Source of the DNA: Bradyrhizobium erythrophlei
GTDB taxonomy: Bacteria > Pseudomonadota > Alphaproteobacteria > Rhizobiales > Xanthobacteraceae
Reading direction: 5' to 3'
Assembly: GCF_900129425.1 (NCBI RefSeq)
Contig: NZ_LT670817.1
Span: 4,402,001 to 4,466,000 of the forward strand
Length of the DNA stretch: 64,000 nt
The position numbers were made by a program, and so were the translations under genes. Every line of letters begins with the position of its first letter. Positions within the stretch are counted from its first letter, which is position 1. The notes below the pieces were generated by a model that was given only the letters and a program-made list of their open reading frames with translations, searched no databases and had not been told where the DNA came from. This document shows, piece by piece, positions 1 through 8,770 of this stretch.

Positions 1-122
1 CTCAAGGCGCGCCCAGCGCACTCGGAACATCTGAACGAAACGTGAGGTTTGCGCACCTTGTGGTCGAGACTCCCCGCTACCATGAATCGTGAAAGGCGGT
101 GTCCCAACTCGGGAGATCCATC

Positions 123-392
123 ATGCGAAAGCTGATCGCGACGATAGCGTTGCTGGCCCTGATCGATACTTCGGTCGCGGTTGCGCAAACGGTTGGTATG
201 GGAAATTCATCCGCACCACCTCCTCAATCGACGAACCCGGACAGCCGATTGCTGCCGGCACCAGTCGGCCACCGCCAACCGCGGGTCGATCAAGTGCCCG
301 ACGAGAAGAACCTGGGTGATCCGAACGATCCGATCAATCGCGAGAACGCGGCGCTTGACCGCATGACCAAGGGCATTTGCCGCGGTTGCTAA
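123..392 (+). CDS. Small secreted protein with C-terminal ICRGC
   Basis: An 89-residue protein of unknown function. The start at 123 gives a signal peptide (MRKLIATIALLALI, then a VAVAQ cleavage site); an upstream ATG in frame would put charged residues before it. The mature part is Pro/Asn/Asp-rich and ends in DRMTKGICRGC, with a CxxC as the last four residues. The protein at 43259 has the same architecture and ends in DKMIGSICRGC. The terminal cysteines could bind metal or form a disulfide outside the membrane; that is inference. Confidence 0.75.
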   Translation: MRKLIATIALLALIDTSVAVAQTVGMGNSSAPPPQSTNPDSRLLPAPVGHRQPRVDQVPDEKNLGDPNDPINRENAALDRMTKGICRGC

Positions 393-394
393 CA

Positions 395-425
395 ACTGGC
401 CTTCTCACCGCTCCTCGTCCGGATG
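395..425. repeat. Short dispersed core (CTCCTCGTCCGGATGCACC type)
   Basis: The stretch just after the first gene contains CTCCTCGTCCGGATGCACC. Closely similar cores occur at about 28491-28525, 35798-35830 and 47972-48000, all outside convincing genes. It is probably a fragment of a dispersed intergenic repeat. Confidence 0.4.
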
Positions 426-618
426 CACCCGCCGATAAGGCATAATCTCGGCGCGGTTCGGTCAACTTGATTCTGTGAACTGGGGTAACCCCGGAGGGCG
501 GCGAGCACGGCCCCGCCACGGCAAAGCCGCCACCAAGGCCCCCAGCCCAGTGGTGGAGCGGGATTATCGCAGCGCTGGATGGCCGTTTGAGGCGCTTTAG
601 CAGATCGTGGCAGACGGC

Positions 619-915
619 TCACATGCCGCCACCACCACCGCCACCACCGCCACCGTTTCTGGAATTTTCGTATGTATAATCTTTGGGTGCGCCGGGCGCG
701 TAACCGAAAGCTCCGGGATAACTCCTCATCCAACCCGTGGTTTGCTCGGGCCGTAATGCGTGGGCGGAGACGCCCGGGTGGAGTTTCCTGGAGACGTGTC
801 GCTTGGAGACGTTATGCTGCACCCTCGGTGTTTTGCTTGATGCATCCCGCGCATACACGGCCGGTGCGGCGGCGATGAGAGCGGCGGCAGAAAGTGCGAT
901 GATAGCTGTCTTCAC
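619..915 (-). CDS. Small secreted protein with polyglycine tail
   Basis: A 98-residue protein with a clear signal peptide (MKTAIIALSAAALIAAAP, cleavage near VYARD). The mature part is basic and ends with ten consecutive glycines followed by Met. No enzyme motif is seen. The glycine run is encoded by GGT/GGC repeats at about 622-655, which could expand or contract by slippage. An envelope-associated structural role is possible but unproven. Confidence 0.65.
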   Translation of the reverse strand: MKTAIIALSAAALIAAAPAVYARDASSKTPRVQHNVSKRHVSRKLHPGVSAHALRPEQTTGWMRSYPGAFGYAPGAPKDYTYENSRNGGGGGGGGGGM

Positions 916-1055
916 TTTTCGTCCTCCCTCGTTTGAATATTCAACCTAAATAATGAACCCCAACGTCGTTCCGTGAATCAGTCACATCACGCGATGGTGA
1001 AGTTGAGGCGCTTGTAGCGGTCCGCGATTGTCACTCACTCCCAGCGCTAGCGGCT

Positions 1056-1104
1056 TATCCACGGCTCGACCTAGCTGCCTGCCAATATTCCTCGATGCGC
1101 CCCG
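1056..1104. repeat. 49-bp direct repeat, copy 1
   Basis: These 49 bases are identical to 22289-22337 in the same orientation; the sequence begins TATCCACGGCTCGACC and ends GATGCGCCCCG. Neither copy lies in a convincing gene. The rest of 916-1211 shows nothing codable. Confidence 0.8.
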
Positions 1105-1211
1105 TTCGATCCATCACGCAAGGATACGCATTGGGGAAAGCGGAAATTCAAGTGAGATCAATGAGCGACCGCAACCCAAAGCTGGGTTAACGAATCGGCT
1201 ACAATATTCCC

Positions 1212-1361
1212 ATGGGCGCACCAACCGACCGAGACGTAAAACGGCTCTTTGCCGCATCTGGAAATCGATGCGCGTTCCCTAAATGCGATCTAGCTATCGC
1301 CGGGTCGCTAATCGGATCGGCAGTGGCAAGGATATCCAAGGGTCCGACCGTCGATCTTTAA
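1212..1361 (+). pseudogene. N-terminal fragment of an HNH-type protein
   Basis: An open frame of 49 codons starting MGAPTDRDVKRLFAASGNRC and then AFPKC. This matches the N-terminus I know from HNH endonuclease-like proteins, where the CxxxxC pair precedes the HNH core. The frame stops before any H-N-H motif, so the catalytic part is missing. The bases after the stop (1362-1559) are open in another frame but match nothing I recognise. Most likely a decayed remnant. Confidence 0.5.
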
Positions 1362-1610
1362 CCAAGCTGTAATTGCGCCGAGAGCAAAAGGGGTCAGCGG
1401 CCAAGATCAGAACCGCCATTATGTCCGTCGTGTTACGGTCGTTACGACCCGCGTTGTGGGCGGCAGTCTGGCTGGCTATTCGGTTGTTGATAATGCGGGG
1501 CCACGGTTTTTTGGTCGGTCGCGGGGAACTCCCGACAGGGAAAACTGCGATCTGACGGCTTGTTCGCCATGGTTGCAGGGATAAAGTTCCACACCAATGA
1601 GGGCCGGATA

Positions 1611-2930
1611 ATGCAACGGTCTCGACGGGCAGCAGCAGCGAGCGCGGCGGGTTTCGCTTTGCGGGCACTTCGCAGTATCGCTGGATTGGTTTGTCTTGTG
1701 TTCGCTGGGGCGTATCAGCTCAGGGTGATGACTTACTTTCTGCCTCGTCTAGTCGCTGATCGTCACATCTGGCCCGCGATCTATTACGGCTTCTGGCTCA
1801 TTGCAGTTTGCACCACGCTCGCTGTGCTGGCCTTCCGCCAAGATATATTGAAACGCACCCTTCCCGTTCTGATCCTGTGTGCGCTGGCATCGGCGCTCCC
1901 ATTCGTTCACGAGATCGATCAGATCACCAAAATCTTCTTTGTGGCGATGGGATTTTTCGCCTGCGCCGCGGTGCTTTCAGTCCTCGTTGATCCCCTGACG
2001 GTACTGCGAATCTCAGCGCTGGCAACTGTCGCCGGGGCCGTGATCTGTCTTGTCGATGTTCTGTTCGCCTCGGGGCGTGCGGCGGGTCTAAGTATCGCCC
2101 CGAATGTTGCCGCCGCCGCTTTGCTTCTGGGAAGCTCCGCTGCTTATTTGTCGATCCCGGCGAGGTGGCTCGGCTACTTCCTTCTCATCGTTGGCGCCGC
2201 GCTATTCGTAACCCTCTCGAAATCGACGCTGCTGGCCGCCTGCGGGATCTTCGCCATCGTGGTAATCGGAAACAGGTTGCAGCGGCTACGATTTCCGCGC
2301 TTCGCATGGCGGCCTCACACACTCGTCGCACTGGGCCTTGTGGCATGGATAGGTGTTGCTCTTTCCACCAATGACCGCTTTGTGTTTGCTACGTCCAACG
2401 CGTATCGCGTGTTCAGTAACGCCGTCCCTGCTTCCCAGGCGGCACGAAGCACAATCGAGAAAGCCGTCACGTTGGCGAGTGCCGATCCCGATGTCATGCC
2501 GACCGAAGCCCTCATAGCGGAAATCGGGAGGCGCAGCGAGACCGAGAGCGACGTCAATTCCATTTCGGCGCGATGGCTGTTGATGGAACGCGCCTGGTTG
2601 GTATTCAAAGGCGAGCCATTTTCCGGACTGGGCTTTGCCTCTGCTTACGCTCTCGAGCCGCACAATACCTTTCTGTTGTTCATGCTGGCGTTCGGGCCGA
2701 TTGGACTGTTGGTGCCACTCGCCTTCCTGGCGGTCATAGCCTATCCGGCCATACGCTTTAAGAGCATCAGCCTGTCGGCCCTTCCGATGGCGGCCTTCGC
2801 GGTGTTGATGACCTCGCACAACATGCTGTTCGATCCGGGGCTCCTCGCACCGCTTGCCTTTGGATGGGCTGGGGCGGCGGTCGCCGGTGCTGCGTTAGCC
2901 GATCAGCGAACATGGCCAGGCTCGCAATGA
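1611..2930 (+). CDS. O-antigen ligase/polymerase-like membrane protein
   Basis: A 439-residue integral membrane protein with about ten or more hydrophobic segments and one large hydrophilic loop (about residues 255-340). The loop ends in SARWLLMERAWLVFKGEPF and is followed by a HNTFL motif (about residues 360-375), the arrangement of the Wzy_C/O-antigen ligase family that works on the periplasmic face of the inner membrane. The start at 1611 follows a GAGGG stretch. No other polysaccharide genes lie nearby, so the substrate cannot be told. Confidence 0.7.
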   Translation: MQRSRRAAAASAAGFALRALRSIAGLVCLVFAGAYQLRVMTYFLPRLVADRHIWPAIYYGFWLIAVCTTLAVLAFRQDILKRTLPVLILCALASALPFVHEIDQITKIFFVAMGFFACAAVLSVLVDPLTVLRISALATVAGAVICLVDVLFASGRAAGLSIAPNVAAAALLLGSSAAYLSIPARWLGYFLLIVGAALFVTLSKSTLLAACGIFAIVVIGNRLQRLRFPRFAWRPHTLVALGLVAWIGVALSTNDRFVFATSNAYRVFSNAVPASQAARSTIEKAVTLASADPDVMPTEALIAEIGRRSETESDVNSISARWLLMERAWLVFKGEPFSGLGFASAYALEPHNTFLLFMLAFGPIGLLVPLAFLAVIAYPAIRFKSISLSALPMAAFAVLMTSHNMLFDPGLLAPLAFGWAGAAVAGAALADQRTWPGSQ

Positions 2931-3029
2931 CAATCGCAACCTGATCGAGCGGTCTTTGAAGGCCGTGGATTGAACCGACGTCGGCGCTGTGCATGTTTCG
3001 CTCGGACGATTCGCGCCGCTGACTTTTCA

Positions 3030-3190
3030 ACAGCCCCGATCGGCAGTGGCGCGGATCCGTTCCCGGCCCAACCCATGGCGTGATTTGCCTGGCGGATTTC
3101 AGCGCTTTTGATGCGCCATGCCCTGGCGCCGAAAACCTGTAGCTTGGCTTGAATACTGGGAAGGCCCCGTCAATCGCGGCGCCGGCTTCA
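3030..3190 (+). repeat. Diverged direct repeat with 39075-39237
   Basis: The segment running from ACAGCCCCGATCGG through the first codons of the zinc-ribbon gene at 3118 is repeated, with small indels, at 39075-39237. Shared blocks include CCCAACCCATGGCGTGATTT and TTTTGATGCGCCATGCCCTG. The repeat covers both the upstream region and the start of the gene, so a gene-plus-leader unit was copied. Confidence 0.75.
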
Positions 3191-3393
3191 AAACCGTGCT
3201 CGTCTATTGCGTCGGGCCGCCCAAGGGCAAGCTGTGCGGACACTGCGGGCAGATACCGCTGCAGGATCTGCCGGACTGGGATTGGCGGGACATCAGCGCC
3301 CACCTCCGCTGCACGGCTTGCGGCACCGTCGGCTACGTCGACACGCGCCTGAATTGGAGCGAGGTGATCGACTTCAACAAGGGGATATGCTGA
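3118..3393 (+). CDS. Small zinc-ribbon protein
   Basis: A 91-residue protein with CGHCG (residues 40-44) and CTAC (near 65-68), the two knuckles of a Cys4 zinc ribbon, and a conserved tail ending VIDFNKGIC. Function unknown; such proteins often bind nucleic acid or other proteins. Its N-terminal half is repeated with a one-base deletion at 39165, and its C-terminal tail recurs at 46644-46719. Confidence 0.65.
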   Translation: MPWRRKPVAWLEYWEGPVNRGAGFKTVLVYCVGPPKGKLCGHCGQIPLQDLPDWDWRDISAHLRCTACGTVGYVDTRLNWSEVIDFNKGIC

Positions 3394-3403
3394 GATTTGG
3401 AGC

Positions 3404-3724
3404 ATGAAATGCTCCCGTTGCGAGGACTGCGGCTGGGTCTGCGAAAATCATCCTGACCGGCCTTGGGATGGCGAGCACGCCTGTACCTGCGGCGGCGCCG
3501 GTTTGAACGGCGACCACCTTGTAGTGGAAGGGTGCCATATCAAAATAGCCTTGCATGGGGCAGAGATAGGCGAGATCGGGTCCGCAACGAGTCAGGGGAA
3601 ACAGGCGTCCGCGTGCCGACGCCGCTGGCGCGCGCTGTGGCCGTCGTGGCCAGTTAGCTCAGGCAGCTTTGCCATCGTCCGTGGCGGCAAGACTATGCAA
3701 GCGGCAGGGCGATCTCGCACGTGA
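3404..3724 (+). CDS. Cys-rich CEDCGW small protein, C-terminus probably altered
   Basis: The first 35 residues, MKCSRCEDCGWVCENHPDRP followed by a Cys-Thr-Cys-Gly-Gly stretch, match a small Cys-rich family also seen at 36254. In that copy the CG.AGAP stretch is followed by WCN. Here the reading frame instead runs into unrelated sequence and overlaps the 3' end of the convergent kinase gene by 32 bases, which suggests a frameshift or loss of the normal C-terminus. The conserved cysteines imply zinc binding. Confidence 0.5.
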   Translation: MKCSRCEDCGWVCENHPDRPWDGEHACTCGGAGLNGDHLVVEGCHIKIALHGAEIGEIGSATSQGKQASACRRRWRALWPSWPVSSGSFAIVRGGKTMQAAGRSRT

Positions 3725-4778
3725 GCCCTTGGTCGCGCCAATCAAAACGCACCTCACCCTTGAGCTGGCCTGCAATTATGTTTTCCATAATGCTCGTGCC
3801 GAACCCGCGGTGCGTGGGCGGCGTAACCGGCGGCCCGCCCGACTCGATCCAGCGCAAACTGAGCCGTCCGTCTGCCGTCCGGGACCACCCGATTTCAACG
3901 TAACCATCCGTTGCAGACAGCGATCCGTATTTTGCCGCGTTAGTTGCGAGTTCATGCAAGGAGATTGCAACCGTCTGAGCCGTATACGGCTCCAGCATTA
4001 CGCTTGGGCCGTTAGTTCGCACACGCGCCTCTTTCTCCCCGCGATAAGGCAACAGCTCCTGCGCGACCAGACTGTGAAGCTCGGCTCCCATCCAGCGCGA
4101 TTGCACGAACAGTGCATGGACCTTTGCGAGGGCGTTGATGCGCCCTTCGATCACTTGCTTGAGATCATCAGACCGATCGGAATGAGAAAGACGCACCGTT
4201 GCTAACACGGTGGCCAAGATGTTTTTTGTTCGATGCTCGGCCTCTCGCGCGAGATTGACGATTTGCGCCTCGCTGCGTTTGCGCTCCGTTATATCCTGGA
4301 AGCAGTTAACAGCGCCGACAATGTTTCCACCGTTATCCTTGATTGCCTCGATGTCAACGAGCGCGATGCCGCGCAAGCCGTCAGGTCGCTCGATGTGTAC
4401 TTCCTGTTCGCGCAAGGAGATACCGGTGCGCAGCACATCTGCCATGGGGCATTGATGGTGCGGGAGCAGACTACCGTCAGGCCGGAACATTCGATACGAT
4501 CCACAAAACCGTTCATCAGGATCGCCGAGTTTAGGCGACCGGCCCCATAGTTCGGCGGCGCGGCGGTTGTATCGAAGAACAAGACCGTCCCGGTCACAAA
4601 CGTAAATGGCAAATGGCAGTTGTTCGAACAGCTGCCCGGGCATTTCGAAGGCTTGTTCCTCGTTGCCCGCACCGAGGGCGATTTCGGCTGCGTTCGCGAA
4701 GACCGCATCCATCTCGGTGGAGGTTCTCTCGCGTTTGCGCTGGAAGGAGCGTAGCGCGTAGGAAAGTACATTGCTCAT
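3693..4778 (-). CDS. HWE-family sensor histidine kinase with PAS domain
   Basis: A 361-residue soluble sensor kinase. Residues about 45-165 form a PAS domain (FAIYVCDRDGLVLRYN; ends FQDITERK). The dimerisation/phospho-acceptor box is EAEHRTKNILATVLATVRLS with His182, followed by an HWE-type ATP-binding domain with HELATNAAKYGSLS and the family's W-x-E signature in RWIESGGPPV. No membrane segment is seen, so it probably senses a cytoplasmic signal. No response regulator is adjacent; the nearest is at 9286. Confidence 0.88.
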   Translation of the reverse strand: MSNVLSYALRSFQRKRERTSTEMDAVFANAAEIALGAGNEEQAFEMPGQLFEQLPFAIYVCDRDGLVLRYNRRAAELWGRSPKLGDPDERFCGSYRMFRPDGSLLPHHQCPMADVLRTGISLREQEVHIERPDGLRGIALVDIEAIKDNGGNIVGAVNCFQDITERKRSEAQIVNLAREAEHRTKNILATVLATVRLSHSDRSDDLKQVIEGRINALAKVHALFVQSRWMGAELHSLVAQELLPYRGEKEARVRTNGPSVMLEPYTAQTVAISLHELATNAAKYGSLSATDGYVEIGWSRTADGRLSLRWIESGGPPVTPPTHRGFGTSIMENIIAGQLKGEVRFDWRDQGLTCEIALPLA

Positions 4779-4863
4779 TGTGCTGTAACCTCAGCTGAAT
4801 TCAGCATTTGGATTATCTCGGGGTCAAAATCCGACATTCTGCAACCTTCCCGATCCGCGCGTA

Positions 4864-5067
4864 CTATTTCGATCTGGCGGTTTGTGGTGTGAGTGCGCGC
4901 TTCATGGAAGCATACACCCTCAACTGTGCCGCATTACGAAGCGCATTCTGTCTTGCCTCTCCCTCAGGCAATAGCTTTGCCTCACTGGCGCGCGCGTCTG
5001 CCTGCTCTTCCAGATGGTCGGCCGTCAAAAATACGACCTTCTTCCTGTTACCCATGCCGGACCTCAT
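4864..5067 (-). CDS. Small hypothetical protein
   Basis: A 67-residue helical, charged protein (MGNRKKVVFLTADHLEEQAD onwards) of unknown function. Its ATG at 5065-5067 overlaps the TGA of the upstream zinc-ribbon frame (ATGA), which points to translational coupling; an internal ATG at 5055 is the alternative. Confidence 0.5.
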   Translation of the reverse strand: MRSGMGNRKKVVFLTADHLEEQADARASEAKLLPEGEARQNALRNAAQLRVYASMKRALTPQTARSK

Positions 5068-5216
5068 TTCGGTGAGTACAAATTGCTATCAAACCAATCG
5101 AGATGTTCGGATTGCGAGTGGCTGGATACAACTTGCATTTGATCGATGTGGCCGCAGCTTGTGCAGCGCAGCGTCCGATGCTCGTATCCCGGTCGCGAAG
5201 GCGTGATCCGCTGCAC
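5064..5216 (-). CDS. Zinc-ribbon protein, start unclear
   Basis: The frame reads ITPSRPGYEHRTLRCTSCGH and ends DWFDSNLYSPK. The GTG at 5216 would give 50 residues with only one CxxC pair. The same frame stays open to 5294 and contains a second pair, CDRC at 5232-5243, but no ATG, GTG or TTG precedes it. Either an unusual start is used or the original start was lost. Its stop overlaps the next gene's ATG. Confidence 0.45.
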   Translation of the reverse strand: MQRITPSRPGYEHRTLRCTSCGHIDQMQVVSSHSQSEHLDWFDSNLYSPK

Positions 5217-5320
5217 CGTGGTAACGCCGCGGCAACGGTCGCATGGTGAACTCGATAGGACCCGGGGTGCGAAGGGGCTAATTGAGCGGACATTTTAATC
5301 TTCCATGAGATTGCCGAAAT

Positions 5321-5617
5321 CTAGTCCGGGCATTTAAGTTCGCCGCGAAGCCACCCTCTCAGGTCGCCGCTCATGGGGTCGCTGACCACCAAGGTTCGCT
5401 GGAAACGATCACACCTGGGGCACTCGAAAGTGCGGAGTTCGTAACCCGCTGGGCCGGGCGCAGTGCGGGCCGGTATCGTGCGGGTCTGGCGCGGGCGCTC
5501 GATGGCGCTCAGCGGGGGACCGGTTGGTAATGCATGAGGGCCGGGCACGTGAGGCACCCCTTTTGGATCGGACGGGTGCACGACACGCTGCCGGACACCG
5601 GCACTGACCTGGGTCAT
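5321..5617 (-). CDS. Small zinc-ribbon-like protein
   Basis: A 98-residue frame whose second half (PAGYELRTFECPRCDRFQRT then LVVSDPMSGDLRGWLRGELK) matches a small Cys-containing family common in Bradyrhizobium. Only one CxxC (CPRC) is present. The Pro/Arg-rich first half is less convincing, so the true start may lie further in. Confidence 0.5.
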   Translation of the reverse strand: MTQVSAGVRQRVVHPSDPKGVPHVPGPHALPTGPPLSAIERPRQTRTIPARTAPGPAGYELRTFECPRCDRFQRTLVVSDPMSGDLRGWLRGELKCPD

Positions 5618-5707
5618 TTTCTCCCTTGGAAATTGGTCCGCTGGTCAATATTGACCACAACGCATCATTTTTAATATTTAGGCATCGCTGGTCCAAAGGA
5701 GGGGCTT

Positions 5708-6393
5708 GTGAAGTCAGCCAAGCGACAGTTCGATCCCCAAGCTTTTCTAGCCAAAGTCGGGACCGGCAAGACGATATTGAAGTACCGTAAAGGCCGGATC
5801 ATCTATTCCCAAGGCGAAGAGGCTGATCGGATCTTTTACATCCAATCGGGCAAGGTGAAGGTGACCGTTGTTTCCGAGCAAGGCAAAGAAGCAGTCGTCG
5901 GAATATTGGACAAAGCGCAGTTTTTTGGCGAGGGATGTCTGAATGGTCAGGCGGCCCGCGTTGGAACCGCGAGGGCAATGGAGGAGTGCGTTATCACCTC
6001 AATAACGCGGAGGGCGATGATGGCGGCGCTCCGCAAGGAACCAAGGTTTTCAGAACTTTTCGTGACTTACCTGGTGACCCGGAGCAATCGCATTGAAGAG
6101 GATTTGATCGACCAGCTATTCAATTCGAGTGAGAAGCGGCTCGCGCGCCTTCTTCTCTTGCTGGCCAATTTCGGAAAAAATGGAAAGCCAACGCCAATCG
6201 ATGCTTCGATCAATCAAGCAACCTTAGCGGAGATGATCGGAACGACCCGACCCCGGTAAGCTTTTTCCTGAACAAATTTCGTAAGCTCGGATTGATTAGC
6301 TACAACGGCAAGATCGAGGTGCACCGTTCTTTGTTGAACGCAGTCTTATATGAAAAACCTCAGCTAGAAAGAAGCGAAAAGCCGACCGATTAA
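5708..6393 (+). pseudogene. Crp/Fnr-family regulator with frameshift
   Basis: A strong ribosome site (AAAGGAGGGG) precedes a GTG start at 5708. Residues 1-120 form the cyclic-nucleotide/Fnr sensor barrel (EEADRIFYIQSGKVKV, FFGEGCL), then the dimer helix and the start of the helix-turn-helix (ATLAEMIGTTR). At about 6250-6257 one base appears to be missing and the frame ends at 6259. The next frame continues exactly where the helix-turn-helix should: VSFFLNKFRKLGLISYNGKI, ending at 6393. A one-base change would restore a normal regulator of about 228 residues. It may be a real mutation or a sequencing error. Confidence 0.85.
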
Positions 6394-6625
6394 TTAAAGG
6401 ATTCCGCCGGTCGCGATGAGCACCGGGACTCGGCCCAAACACCACGGCCTGCAAGACGGCTTTCGGAAGTCTCACCCCGACTGCCGACTGGGTCCGCCCC
6501 GACGCTCTTCAGCACCGAGCCGGACGCGCAGAGCCATCAGTTGGATCGACGATTCCCTGCAGGCAGCTCGTGATTGATCTGGCCCGGGACAGAATGGTTA
6601 ATAGCGCATCGGCTAAAAGCCGGAA

Positions 6626-6805
6626 CTATGAATGCTCCTTGGATGCCTCGTCGCGGCTCTGAAGCTTGTCGCCGTCGTTTTTCTTTTCGGACCTTTCCTC
6701 GGCGGTTTTGACTGTTTTGCCGGACATGTTGCCGGGATTGTAATGATGTTTTCCAGGCGCCTTTTCGCCCGGCAGCTTCTCATTCGGATTTTTATTGTTC
6801 GCCAT
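6626..6805 (-). CDS. Small hydrophilic, probably disordered protein
   Basis: A 59-residue protein, MANNKNPNEKLPGEKAPGKH followed by an Asn/Gly/Lys/Glu-rich remainder ending DEASKEHS. It is rich in charged and helix-breaking residues and lacks hydrophobic segments, like small stress-associated disordered proteins. A good ribosome site (AAAGGAGT) sits 6 bases before the ATG. Function unknown. The preceding 6394-6625 shows nothing codable. Confidence 0.6.
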   Translation of the reverse strand: MANNKNPNEKLPGEKAPGKHHYNPGNMSGKTVKTAEERSEKKNDGDKLQSRDEASKEHS

Positions 6806-6956
6806 GGGACACTCCTTTGGACTCTCGAAGACAAGGCCTCGAACAGTGTTAAGTTTCGCCGAGTTAAATTCAAACTGTGCCGGGCAACTCGCGAAGTGTC
6901 CCGACGATCTGAGTGGCGCTATAGGCTTGCGCAGGAAGCTACTGCCGAGCTGAAAT

Positions 6957-7409
6957 TCAGCGCTTCCCGGCCTCCAGGTCGATAAGGGCTATTCCGATAT
7001 CGGCCCTCTTCGTCCGTCTTAACTTGGCCGGCGTATCGGTCAGAACGACTTCCAGCGTCGGCCGGACCTTGCCCTCAAGAAGGTGACCGCCGCGCGTGGT
7101 GCCGTCGGACAGGCCGAGAACAACATGAATGTGAAGGCTCGATTTGCCGTCGTCGCCGACAGCGACGTCGCCAATTGCGCTCAACACTTCGCACTGCTGG
7201 GCGACCTCGATTTTCTTGTACGTTTTCTTCTCAAAGTCGAACCAACCGACAGTGGCGTTCTCAAAGGCACCGATGGCGGTCAGAGAGGCCGCGGTGATTC
7301 CTGCGTCGTTGGCAAATTTCGCCAACGCTGCGAATGCTTCTTCACCGGATTCAAGAATGACGACGCGGGTCTCCGCTCCGGCGTCGCTGGCTATCTTCGC
7401 GCTCTTCAT
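6957..7409 (-). CDS. PPC/DUF296 domain protein
   Basis: A 150-residue single-domain protein of the PPC (DUF296) fold found in bacteria and in plant AT-hook proteins. The family pattern is clear: AASLTAIGAFENATVGWFD, LHIHVVLGLSDGTTRGGHL with the conserved histidines, and TLEVVLTDTP. In bacteria the domain forms trimers; the ligand is unknown. It lies 5 bases downstream of the DJ-1/PfpI gene, so the two are one operon. Confidence 0.88.
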   Translation of the reverse strand: MKSAKIASDAGAETRVVILESGEEAFAALAKFANDAGITAASLTAIGAFENATVGWFDFEKKTYKKIEVAQQCEVLSAIGDVAVGDDGKSSLHIHVVLGLSDGTTRGGHLLEGKVRPTLEVVLTDTPAKLRRTKRADIGIALIDLEAGKR

Positions 7410-7414
7410 GCCCG

Positions 7415-7975
7415 TTACGCCGCGCTACGCCGGGTGTGGCCGCCTTCCTTGATCTCCTCGATAATCTTGGCGCTGAAGGCTTCGAGGTCGCCCGGATTCC
7501 GGGACGTGATGACGCCCTGATCGACAACGACCTGGGAGTCTTCCCATTGCGCGCCGGCATTCGCCACATCGGTCTTGATCGATTTGAACGACGTCATCCT
7601 TCGGCCCTTTGCGATACCGGTCTCGATGAGCAGCCATGGCGCGTGGCAAACGGCCGCCACGACTTTCTTCGCGTCGAATATATCCTTGATGAATTTGAGC
7701 GCCTTCGGCTCGACCCGCAGCAGGTCCGGATTTATCTGGCCGCCAGGCAGCACGACGGCGTCGTAGTCTTTCGCGGAAACCTCATCGAGGGTCTTGTCGA
7801 CCTTCACCGACCGGCCCCAGTCCTTTTTTTCCCAGCCCTTGATCTCGCCTCCGGCCAAAGAAACGACGTCGACGGTCGCGCCCGCCTTCTTCAGCCGGTC
7901 CCGTGGCACTTCGAGTTCCGCCTGCTCGAAGCCATTGGTAGCGAGAATTGCAATCTTTTTTCCGTCCAAATCCAT
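7415..7975 (-). CDS. DJ-1/PfpI-family protein
   Basis: A 186-residue class I glutamine-amidotransferase-like protein. The start at 7975 (MDLDGKKIAILATNGFEQAE) has GGAGG five bases upstream. The nucleophile elbow AAVCHAPWLLIE carries the conserved Cys-His, and the family's LPGGQINPD and SRNPGDLEAF are present. Bacterial relatives act as proteases, chaperones or deglycases; which applies here cannot be told. First gene of an operon with the DUF296 protein. Confidence 0.88.
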   Translation of the reverse strand: MDLDGKKIAILATNGFEQAELEVPRDRLKKAGATVDVVSLAGGEIKGWEKKDWGRSVKVDKTLDEVSAKDYDAVVLPGGQINPDLLRVEPKALKFIKDIFDAKKVVAAVCHAPWLLIETGIAKGRRMTSFKSIKTDVANAGAQWEDSQVVVDQGVITSRNPGDLEAFSAKIIEEIKEGGHTRRSAA

Positions 7976-8227
7976 CGGATCCTCCGTGGTGTTACGTTCC
8001 CAAACAATCGGCAGCATCAAAGATCGTTCCAGAGATCTCACGACTTACGGGGTCCCAGCTATTACGGTGCACCCCAGCACGGTCGGCCCAACTGCTTCCC
8101 CCGGAATAAGCTCGATGGTTGGGCGTGCTCGAAGAGTTGCGTTTCGGAACTCAGATGCGACCTCGGCGGTAGCTGAAATGTCTCGTTAGAGGTCGCGTCT
8201 TGCCCCCACATCGATGTTCGCAAGGGA

Positions 8228-8690
8228 ATGCCTCCGGTCAAATTGTCCCGGGACGAATTCGAAAAACGTTATCGCAGCGGCGTCATCGCGAGCTCAGTGC
8301 GATTGTGGATGCTGCTTGGGATGCGTACAGCAACTCGCGAAAAATCGCCGATAACGCGTAAGGCCGTCCCGGGCTTTGCCGATCCGGACTATGAGATGTC
8401 GGTGGATTGGCTGGCGGCGCGCGAGGCAATCCTCGCCGCACACGCCGACACGACGACGTCAGCGCGAAACTACGTATCCTGCTGATCAACGGGTCCTCGC
8501 GCAGCGAGCACACTTGCCCCCGCGAAATGTCGAAGACCTGCGTTCGCCGGTCGATTGGCTAACCGACATGTCGTTGATTTCGGCGGGCGGCATGGCAGAG
8601 ACGGACGGCTACATCGGTTACATGAAGGCTTACGCCACGGCACATGAGGCGCTGGACGAGGACAAGGCATTTCAGGAAGAGGAATTAGCG
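8228..8690 (+). pseudogene. NADPH-dependent FMN reductase-like gene, internally deleted
   Basis: The pieces read in order but in three frames: MPPVKLSRDEFEKRYRS and PGFADPDYEMSVDWLAAREA in one; RILLINGSSRSEHTCP, the FMN-binding start of a flavodoxin-like fold, in a second; and SPVDWLTDMSLISAGGMAET with YATAHEALDEDKAFQEE in a third. Between MSKT (about 8530) and the VDWLTDM block most of the flavodoxin core is absent. The gene is dead through both deletion and frameshifts. Confidence 0.7.
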
Positions 8691-8770
8691 ATATCCCATC
8701 TCGGTCAAATATGCCTATCCTTCTCGGATAGCGACCCTAAGATTATCCGCACACTTATACCGAGATTTGA

